Shown here one piece after another: positions 45,292 to 56,100 of a stretch of 64,000 nt of DNA. Below the pieces are notes generated by a model. The model was given only the letters and a program-made list of their open reading frames with translations. It ran no database searches and was not told the DNA's origin. Source of the stretch: Siphonodentalium dalli (taxonomy: Eukaryota > Mollusca > Scaphopoda > Gadilida > Siphonodentaliidae); assembly GCA_032622095.1 (NCBI GenBank), contig CP136061.1, positions 84,728,324-84,792,323 of the forward strand, read 5' to 3'. A program made the position numbers and the translations under genes. Position 1 is the stretch's first letter, and each line of letters starts with the position of its first letter.

Positions 45292-46100
45292 GTGAGTTTA
45301 AATCCAGTCAACTCAGATATTTTTTTAATTCTGGACGAAATTCATTTCAGCACTGGGATTGAGTTTGTTCATTGTTAGGACTTGCACCATTTAAACTTTT
45401 GATCATTGTAACTAATTATATACATATATAACTAGCTGATGGACCCGACCTCATCTGGGCTATAGGGATTTCTTTGCCAGAAACATGACAATATGAGCAA
45501 GGACACGGTTGTATGCGAAATTGGACCCGATTTGACCTTGAATTGACCATTTTGAAGGTCAAGGTCAGGTATGGGTGAACCACATTTCCATCTTTATTAG
45601 AACAATCTGTTTTAAATAGGCCGATCAGTCTTCCTGGCACAGTGCTCATTGGTGAAAGGGAAGAAAGTCTAAATTTCTTGAATTTTAAAATTTTATTTGT
45701 TTGAAGATTTGTACATGTTTATACTGAATATTCTCAGTAAATAATTATTTTGTGTCTAGATCTTTCAAAAGAGATCATAATTTTTTTTTTTTTTAAAGTA
45801 TTTATCAATATATATAGGCACTACTTAGTTCCAATATCATATTGGTGATGCCCATACAGGAAGCTATCGAAATACATATATATGATATCATTATTATTAT
45901 TGGACCAAGTGCATGATACAGTATTTCCTGTATATATATTATTTATTATCTTCCGTTAAACTAAGAGCTTCAGAACAAACATTATTATACATAATAATTC
46001 AAATATGTACACAAATGGGGTGAACAATTGAAAAAGTAGACATATTAATACATAGCCACAGACAAGATATACCTGTGACATGAATCAAAGGTATGCATAT
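45292..46100. other. Intron, no gene; AGGTCA-type half-sites
   Basis: Non-coding. At 45532-45567 'ttgaccttgaattgacc' faces 'aaggtcaaggtca', giving four AGGTCA-like half-sites in inverted arrangement. Such sites are bound by nuclear receptors, but may be chance within a repeat. Confidence 0.3.
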
Positions 46101-46107
46101 AATATAC

Positions 46108-46943
46108 CAGGGTTTCCGATAGGGATAAAATATTGGGGCCCCTTTTCTTGTGGCTAGGGGAAAAACACAATTGCCATCGCTGCCGATGTTGATGAGGAAT
46201 TAAGATACACCTACACATACAGTATACATGTATAAACTTGCTTCTGGTAAGTTCTACTCTGGTTATATCATAGGTCAAATGGTATGCCCAAAGGACGAGC
46301 CCATTTTTGTACAGACAGATAAATGATGGCAATCAGCGGCGGCTGCCAATGATTTCACATGCTTTGTGAATTCCTCGACCCTTGATCTCCAAGTATGGAA
46401 TGGAGTTTACCGAGTGGTAAACACTACAAACTACAGGATAGATTTATCTCCCTTACTATGATCACGTCAGGCAGAGTTATCTCCAATCGCTCCTCATGGA
46501 GTTTGAGTCAATTCATCTACGGATGGGGCGCTGCTTGCAGTTTGCATGCAAATGTCAATGGTTGAGGAATCCAGAATGTCTGTGGCATAATTAAACATGA
46601 CTGGTTATAAACTATAGTGGGTGGGGGGGGGGGGGCTATGTGCAAACAAACTTGAGCTGCCCATATTTAACTATAGTTTTAAAATTAGGAATATGGTGCA
46701 TACTGTCGATAATCACACCAATCATGATTAAAGAGAATCTAGTGAAGTCGAAGGAAAAAAATCCTTGTCTTTGACTGAACACAATGTTGACAACATAATC
46801 AGGATTAGATTACACTTCTGTCGTGCTTTGGTACTTTTATTTAACTCTACCGGTAGTTCACATTATATACGAAAGTGATGTATCATGCATGGATGGAGGA
46901 AAACTTGGCTAGGGGATCCCATGCCGGTATAGCGGAAACCCTG
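46108..46943. mobile_element. 836-bp hAT-like element
   Basis: Inverted termini CAGGGTTTCCG (46108-46118) and CGGAAACCCTG (46933-46943) are flanked by 'aatatac' on both sides (46101-46107, 46944-46950). hAT elements normally give 8 bp; an eighth matching base is absent. It carries a poly-G tract near 46622-46637. No transposase was recognised; the minus frame at 46045-46332 extends past the element edge and is unlikely to be real. Confidence 0.75.
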
Positions 46944-46954
46944 AATATACATAT

Positions 46955-47115
46955 GCAGACAGATATATGACAGTCATGCACACAGACGTACAGACATGCA
47001 GATAGTCATGCATGCATACAGACAGACAGTTGTTCATAAACATACATACATATGGACAGACAGGTACACAGGTAGATCAACAGACAGGTAGACAGTCAAG
47101 CAGACATAAACAAGC
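46955..47115. repeat. Degenerate CAGA/ACAT microsatellite
   Basis: Repeated 'cagacag', 'catacat' and 'acaggtaga' words across 160 bp. Confidence 0.7.
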
Positions 47116-47200
47116 ACGTATATGATATATTAATTCACTGGATAGAGACTTACGTGAGATAACCAGCCTCACATGCAAACTATTTTCTACATAACTCGAC

Positions 47201-49610
47201 TTTGCACATTTCCTTCCTAGAGTTATTCATCCTTGTTCAAGTAAAAGGTGTGGTATTTATAAAGGGTTATTTATGCAGCCATTAATTCAGTCAATGATTT
47301 CAACCATCAGTCAATGATTTCAACCATCAGTCAATGAGTTTAGTCATCAGTCAATGAGTTTAACCATCAGTCAATGAGTTTAACAATTAGTCAATGATGT
47401 TAACAATCAGTCAATGAGTTTAACCATCAGTCAATGAGTTTAACAATCAGTCAATGATTTTAACAATCAGTCAATGAGTTTAACCATCAGATAATGAGTT
47501 TAACCATCAGTCAATGAGTTTAACCATCAGATAATGATTTCAACCATCAGTCAATGAGTTTAACCATCAGTCAATGAGTTTAACCATCAGTCAATGATTT
47601 CCACCATCAGTCAATGAGTTTAACCATCAGTCAACGAGTTTAACCATCATTCAATGAGTTTAACCATCAGTCAACGAGTTTAACCATCATTCAATGAGTT
47701 TAACAATCAGTCAATGAGTTTAACCATCATTCAATGAGTTTAACCATCAGTCAATGAGTTTAACCATCATTCAATGAGTTTAACCATCAGTCAATGAGTT
47801 TAACCATCAGATAATGAGTTTCCCAAAAAATGTTGAGGAAACAATGCCGACAGGTGTGGTGTTTTTAATCAAATGCACATGTAACGATTGATTTAGTTTG
47901 TTATTGTTCATCACAAACACATGTTGATAACACATGTTTATGAAATAAAGAAGATTGTTGCCCTTTCTAACGACGTCTTCTTTATGGTATCCGACTAGTG
48001 TCTCCTATTTTTGACGCAAGTTACGAAATTCACCGTGGCGCTCAATAGTGCAAATTCAATAATAACAGCTGCGAGTACATGTTGTAAGCATGAGATTGAC
48101 ATGCATAAACATTTTGGGAATGCAGAGATCATTAACAGTTGTTTTTGGAAAGTTACTCATAATTCATTAGCATAATCACAGTTGAATAATCGTGGGCATA
48201 AATGCGGGATAATGGATCTATTTCAGTTAAATAATGCCTTCTCAGCATACTATTGGTCTGTTCTCATCATTATTCTCATTGTACACCTTCTAATTAACTT
48301 CTTATCACCGCATAGGCTAAAATTACGACATGTGATTGATATGATGCTAACTATTTGAATGTGAGTTTGATCAATATACTTATGTGGTGAAATATTGCAA
48401 ATATAACAGTATATATTGATTTAAAATGTAACTGAGGACCTGTTTACACATGGCATGCATTACCATGGTGATTACCATCACAATTATATGACGTCATCCA
48501 TTGGCAGGTAGCACAAATTGGACAGTTGTCACTGGTCACAACAATATATGGGTGTCCATACCTACCACATCTATAAATACTAGTATGAATGTCCCACATG
48601 TGAGACAAAGAATTTCCATGTAAACTGCTGTAAACCCGGTGTCCTGGATAATTTACCTCTGTAAATTCGGTTGCGAAAGAGTTAACTGTTGAATAATCAA
48701 TGGTAATTAACCGTTGAATAATCAGTGGTTGTAACAATCAGTCAATAATTTTATCCATTGAATAATCAATGATTTTAACTGATTAATATTATTCACCATA
48801 AGGTGGCTTATATGCTCATGCCCTCTGGATATTTGGTTCTTAGTTGGAAAATCCAGTTTTGTATTGTTTCGCCGACATCGAGTATTGTGCTCGATGTCTG
48901 AGTCAGTGTTTGAGACATGTGACATGATATGAGTGGTAGTTATGTTTACTGACTAGCTTTAGGGGGCATTTGATATATCCCTAATGTGTTGTTGTATTCT
49001 TGTTGTTAGAGTTTGAAAAGATAGGTGATGGTTCCTGGCCTTGTATGAAGGACTTTTGTATAAGTGGATATTGGTTTCCATGTGTGGAGGTTTATCATGT
49101 TTTATTGTGGGATATGATTTTAACTGTTGAATATTCAATGATTTTAACCATAAGTCAATGATTTTAACCATAAGTCAATGATTTTAATTGTTAAATATTC
49201 AATGATTTTAACCATCAATCAAATGATTTTAACCATAAGTCAATGATTTTAACCATAAGTCAATGATTTTAATTGTTGAATATTCAATGATTTTAACCAT
49301 CAATCAAATGATTTTAACCATAAGTCAATGATTTTATCAGTTGAATAATCAATTATTCAAACCGTGGAATAATCAATGATTTTAACCATCAGTCAATGAT
49401 TTTAACCATCAGTCAAAGATTTTAACCTCCAAAAAATGAATTTAACTGTTGAATAGTCAATGATTTTAACCATCCGTCAATGATTTCAAACATCAGTCAA
49501 TGATTTTAACCATCAATCAATTAGTTTAACCATCAGTCAATGATTTCAACCATCAGTCAATGATTTTAACCAAGAGATTCAATGATTTTAACCATCAGTC
49601 AATGTAAATA
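47201..49610. repeat. 19-bp minisatellite, copy 2 of segmental duplication
   Basis: Starts at 'tttgcacatttccttc', as does copy 1. Near-perfect 'tttaaccatcagtcaatgag' units fill 47280-47825 (about 28 copies). Then comes about 850 bp partly not shared with copy 1, then 'ggtgtcctggataatttacc' (right end of the TTAA element), then a looser array to 49600. The block ends in the same 'tgtaaatagaacaaatataa' stretch that precedes both module exons. Confidence 0.9.
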
Positions 49611-49820
49611 GAACAAATATAAATGTATGACATCAGGATTGGCTAATACAAGACAAGCTTATAATAGGCCAAAGAGTTCAAAGATATCTCAAAGGTAAAG
49701 ATTAACAACACTTGTTAGAAAGACAAGTACAGAATTTAATTGTGTTTTCCATGAGATGTGTAGAGCAGCCACACTGGTAATGCTGATATATGAATGTCAC
49801 TAGATTGTTATTTATTACAG

Positions 49821-49955
49821 GGCATCCCTTTGGTCAGGGCTGTACAACATCAACTGGTGAAGACTCTTGTGTCTCTGGGCTACAATGTATGAGTGGATCT
49901 TGCAAATGTTCAAATTATGCGACTGAGTACTGGACGAATGCTGCCTGTGAATCTC
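49821..49955 (+). CDS. Module exon 9: six-Cys repeat, twin of exon 6
   Basis: A 135-nt exon lies between acceptor 'ttatttattacag' and donor GTGAGT (49956), phase 1-1. About 45 residues: GHPFGQGC then C-x8-C-x5-C-x4-C-x-C-x12-C with EYWTNAAC. Compared with exon 6, two synonymous changes accompany changes at eight residues, three of them consecutive (QNN versus ATE) just before Tyr-Trp. Acceptor, donor and about 60 bp on each side are nearly unchanged. It is the last module in the window; the gene presumably continues past the long minisatellite. Confidence 0.9.
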
Positions 49956-50129
49956 GTGAGTAATCTTGTCCCTTGTACTTATTGATGGTGTACTTTTGTA
50001 ATTTCTGTGTGAGTGATTTAGTTCCATTAACCTTCTATATTGTAGACAAAATCAACCGATGCTAAGACTTATCCAACCAACCATTGTTTGTTTTTATGAC
50101 ATACGTTACCATAAAACATAGAGCTATAA

Positions 50130-53100
50130 TTATAATGGAGATTATATATGTTTCATTATGTAGACCTGTCATGAATGGTGCTGAATGGATGTGATGTTCT
50201 GTTCATTATGTAGACCTGTCATGAATGGTGCTGAATGGATGTGATGTTCAGTTCATTATGTAGACCTGTCATGAATGGTGCTGAATGGATGTGATGTTCT
50301 GTTCATTATGTAGACCTGTCATGAATGGTGCTGAATGGATGTGATGTTCAGTTCATTATGTAGACCTCTCATGGATGGTGCTGAATGGATGTGATGTGAT
50401 GTTCATTATGTAGACCTATCATGAATGGTGCTGAATGGATGTGATGTTCAGTTCATTATGTAGACCTGTCATGAATGGTGCTGAATGGGTGTGATGTTCA
50501 GTTCATTATGTAGATGAATGGATGTGATGTTCATTTCATTATGTAGACCTGTCATGAATGGCGCTGAATGGATGTGATGTTCAGTTCATTATGTAGACAT
50601 GTCATGGATGGTGCTGAATGGATGTGATGTTCAGTTCATTATGTAAGTCTGCCATGAATGGTGCTGAATGGATGTGATATTCAGTTCATTATGTAGACCT
50701 GTCATGAATGGTGCTGAATGGATGTGATGTTCAGTTCATTATGTAGACCTGTCATGAATGGTCCTGAATGGATGTGATGTTCAATTCATTATGTAGACCT
50801 GTCATGAATGGTGCTGAATGGATGTGATGTTCAATTCATTATGTAGATGAATGGATGTGATGTTCAGATCATTATGTAGACCTCATGAATGGTGCTGAAT
50901 GGATGTGATGTTCAGTTCATTATGTAGATGAATGGATGTGATGTTCAGTTCATTATGTAGACCTGTCATTAATGGTGCTGAATGGATGTGATGGTTCAGA
51001 TCATTATGTATACCTGTCATGAATGGGGTGCTGAATGGATGTTCAGTTCAGTTCATTATGTATACCTGTCATTAATGGTGCTGAATGGATGTGATGTTCA
51101 GTTCATTATGTATACCTGTCATTAATGGTGCTCAATGAATGTGATGTTCAGTTCATTATGTAGATGAATGGATGTGATGTTCAGTTCATTATGTAGACCT
51201 ATCATGAATGGTGCTGAATGGATGTGATGTTCAGATCATTGTGTAGACATGTCATGAATGGTGCTGAATGGATGTGATGTTCAGTTCATTATGTATACCT
51301 GTCATGAATGTTGCTGAACAGATGTGATGTTCAGTTCATTATGTATACCTGTCATGAATGGTGCTGAATGGATGTGATGTTCAGTTCATTATGTAAGTCT
51401 GCCATGAATGGTGCTGAATGGATGTGATATTCAGTTCATTATGTAGACCTGTCATGAATGGTGCTGAATGGATGTGATGTTCAGTTCATTATGTAGACCT
51501 GTCATGAATGGTGCTGAATGGATGTGATGTTCAATTCATTATATAGACCTGTCATGAATGGTGCTGAATGGATGTGATGTTCAATTCATTATGTAGATGA
51601 ATGGATGTGATGTTCAGTTCATTACGTAGACCTGTCATGAATGGTGCTGAATGGATGTGATGTTCAGTTCATTATGTAGATGAATGGATGTGATGTTCAG
51701 TTCATTATGTAGATGAATGGATGTGATGTTCAGTTCATTATGTAGACCTGTCATTAATGGTGCTGAATGGATGTGATGTTCAGTTCATTATGTAGATGAA
51801 TGGATGTGATGTTCAGTTCATTATGTATACCTGTCATTAATGGTGCTGAATGGATGTGATGTTCAGTTCATTATGTATACCTGTCATTAATGGTGCTGAA
51901 TGAATGTGATGTTCAGTTCATTATGTAGATGAATGGATGTGATGTTCAGTTCATTATGTAGACCTATCATGAATGGTGCTGAGTGATGTTCAGATCATTG
52001 TGTAGACATGTCATGAATGGTGCTGAGTGATGTTCAGATCATTGTGTAGACATGCCATGAATGGTGCTGAATGTATGTGATGTTCAGTTCATTATGTATA
52101 CATGTCATTAATGGTGCTGAATGGATGTGATGTTCAGTTCATTATGTATACCTGTCACGAATGGTGCTGAATGGTTGTGATGTTCAGTTCATTATGTATA
52201 CCTATCATGAATGGTGCTGAATGGTTGTGATGTTCAGTTCATTATGTATACCTGTCATTAATGGTGCTGAATGGATGTGATGTTCAGTTCATTATGTATA
52301 CCTGTCATGAATGGTGCTGAATGGATGTTCAGTTCAGTTCATTATGTAGACCTGTCATGAATGGTATACCTGTCATGAATGGTGCTGAACGGATGTGATG
52401 TTCAGTTCATTATGTAAACCTGCCATGAATGGTGCTGAATGGATGTTCAGTTCATTATGTAGACCTGTCATGAATGGTGCTTAATGGATGTGATGTCCAG
52501 TTCATTATGTATACCTGTCATGAATGGTGCTTAATGGATGTGATGTTCAGTTCATTATGTAGACCTGTCATGAATGGTGCTGAATGAATGTGATGTTCAG
52601 TTCATTATGTAGACCTGTCATGAATGGTGCTGAATGGATGTGATGTCCAGTTCATTATGTATACCTGTCATGAATGGTGCTTAATGGATGTGATGTTCAG
52701 TTCATTATGTAGACCTGTCATGAATGGTGCTGAATGGATGTGATGTTCAGTTCATTATGTATACCTGCCATGAATGGTGCTGAATGGATGTTCAGTTCAT
52801 TATGTATACCTGTCATGAATGGTGCTTAATGGATGTGATGTTCAGTTCATTATGTAGACCTGTCATGAATGGTGCTGAATGGATGTGATGTTCAGTTCAT
52901 TATGTATACCTGCCATGAATGGTGCTGAATGGATGTGATGTTCAGTTCATTATGTAGACCTGTCATGAATGGTGCTGAATGGATGTTCAGTTCATTATGT
53001 ATACCTGTCATGAATGGTGCTGAATGGATGTGATGTTCAGTTCATTATGTAGACCTGTCATGAATGGTGCTGAATGGATGTGATGTTCAGTTCATTATGT

Positions 53101-56100
53101 ATACCTGTCATGAATGGTGCTGAATGGATGTGATGTTCAGTTCATTATGTATACATGTCATGAATGGTGCTGAGTGGATGTGATGTTCAGTTTATTATAT
53201 AGACCTGTCATGAATGGTGCTGAATGGATGTGATGGTCAGTTCATTATGTAGACCTGTCATGAATGGTGCTGAATGGATGTGATGTTCAGTTCATTATGT
53301 AGACCTGTCATGAATGGTGCTGAATGGATGTGATGTTCAGTTCATTATGTAGACATGTCATGAATGGTGCTGAATGGATGTGATGTTCAGTTCATTATGT
53401 ATACCTGTCATGAATGGTGCTGAATGGATGTGATGTTCAGTTCATTATGTATACCTGTCATGAATGGTGCTGAATGGATGTGATGTTCAGTTCATTATGT
53501 ATACATGTCATGAATGGTGCTGAGTGGATGTGATGTTCAGTTCATTATGTAGACCTGTCATGAATGGTGCTGAATGGATGTGATGTTCAGTTCATTATGT
53601 AGACATGTCATGAATGGTGCTGAATGGATGTGATGTTCAGTTCATTATGTAGACCGGTCATTAATGGTGCTGAATGGATGTTCAGTTCATTATGTATACC
53701 TGTCATGAATGGTGCTGAATGGATGTGATGTTCAGTTCATTATGTAGACCTGTCATGAATGGTGCTGAATGGATGTGATGTTCAGTTCATTATGTAGACA
53801 TGTCATGAATGGTGCTGAATGGATGTGATGTTCAGTTCATTATGTAGACCGGTCATTAATGGTGCTGAATGGATGTTCAGTTCATTGTGTAGACCTGTCA
53901 TGAATGGTGCTGAATGGATGTGATGTTCAGTTCATTATGTATACCTGTCATGAATGGTGCTGAATGGATGTGATGTTCAGTTCATTATGTAAACCTGCCA
54001 TGAATGGTGCTGAATGGATGTTCAGTTCATTATGTAGACCTGTCAAGAATGGTGCTGAATGGATGTGATGTTCAGTTCATTATATATACCTGTCATGAAT
54101 GGTGCTAAATGGATGTGATGTTCAGTTCATTATGTATACCTGTCATGAAAGGTGCTGAATGGATGTGATGTTCAGTTCATTATGTATACCTGTCATGAAT
54201 GGTGCTGAATGGATGTGATGTTCAGTTCATTATGTATACCTGTCATGAATGGTGCTGAATGGATGTGATGTTCAGTTCATTATGTATACCTGTCATGAAT
54301 GGTGCTAAATGGATGTGATGTTCAGTTCATTATGTATACATGTCATGAATGGTGCTGAGTGGATGTGATGTTCAGTTCATTATGTAGACCTGTCATGAAT
54401 GGTGCTGAATGGATGTGATGTTCAGTTCATTATGTAGACCGGTCATTAATGGTGCTGAATGGATGTTCAGTTCATTATGTATACCTGTCATGAATGGTGC
54501 TGAATGGATGTGATGTTCAGTTCATTATGTAGACCGGTCATTAATGGTGCTGAATGGATGTTCAGTTCATTATGTATACCTGTCATGAATGGTGCTGAAT
54601 GGATGTGATGTTCAGTTCATTATGTAGACCGGTCATTAATGGTGCTGAATGGATGTTCAGTTCATTATGTAGACATGTCATGAATGGTGCTGAATGGATG
54701 TGATGTTCAGTTCATTATGTATACCTGTCATGAATGGTGCTGAATGGATGTTCAGTTCATTATGTATACCTGTCATGAATGGTGCTGAATGGATGTTCAG
54801 TTCATTATGTATACCTGTCATGAATGGTGCTGAATGGATGTTCAGTTCATTATGTATACCTGTCATGAATGGTGCTGAATGGATGTGATGTTCAGTTCAT
54901 TATGTATACCTGTCATGAATGGTGCTGAATGGATGTTCAGTTCATTATGTATACCTGTCATGAATGGTGCTGAATGGATGTTCAGTTCATTATGTATACC
55001 TGTCATGAATGGTGCTGAATGGATGTTCAGTTCATTATGTATACCTGTCATGAATGGTGCTGAATGGATGTTCAGTTCATTATGTATACCTGTCATGAAT
55101 GGTGCTGAATGGATGTTCAGTTCATTATGTATACCTGTCATGAATGGTGCTGAATGGATGTGATGTTCAGTTCATTATGTATACCTGTCATGCATGGTGC
55201 TGAATGGATGTTCAGTTCATTATGTATACCTGTCATGAATGGTGCTGAATGGATGTTCAGTTCATTATGTATACCTGTCATGAATGGTGCTGAATGGATG
55301 TTCAGTTCATTATGTATACCTGTCATGAATGGTGCTGAATGGATGTGATGTTCAGTTCATTATGTAGACCGGTCATTAATGGTGCTGAATGGATGTTCAG
55401 TTCATTATGTATACCTGTCATGAATGGTGCTGAATGGATGTGATGTTCAGTTCATTATGTAGACCGGTCATTAATGGTGCTGAATGGATGTTCAGTTCGT
55501 TATGTAGACCTGTCATGAATGGTGCTGAATGGATGTGATGTTCAGTTCATTATGTATACCTGTCATGAATGGTGCTGAATGGATGTGATGTTCAGTTCAT
55601 TATGTATACCTGTCATGAATGGTGCTGAATGGATGTGATGTTCAGTTCATTATGTATACCTGTCATGAATGGTGCTGAATGGATGTGATGTTCAGTTCAT
55701 TATGTAGACCTGTCATGAATGGTGCTGAATGGATGTGATGTTCAGTTCATTATGTAGACCTGTCATGAATGGTGCTGAATGGATGTGATGTTCAGTTCAT
55801 TATGTAGACCGGTCATTAATGGTGCTGAATGGATGTTCAGTTCGTTATGTAGACCTGTCATGAATGGTGCTGAATGGATGTGATGTTCAGTTCATTATGT
55901 ATACCTGTCATGAATGGTGCTGAATGGATGTGATGTTCAGTTCATTATGTATACCTGTCATGAATGGTGCTGAATGGATGTGATGTTCAGTTCATTATGT
56001 ATACCTGTCATGAATGGTGCTGAATGGATGTGATGTTCAGTTCATTATGTAGACCTGTCATGAATGGTGCTGAATGGATGTGATGTTCAGTTCATTATGT

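Noticed and set aside
49010-49110. Possible tenth module exon (Cys residues with a Tyr-Trp at about 49069)
   Set aside because: Lacks the CxC and x5 loop, has no acceptor in the right phase, and lies within the minisatellite-rich part of the duplication.
54678-55348. Repetitive proteins on both strands with 15-residue periods
   Set aside because: They result from 45-bp minisatellite units being a multiple of three; frames end wherever a 50-bp unit occurs.
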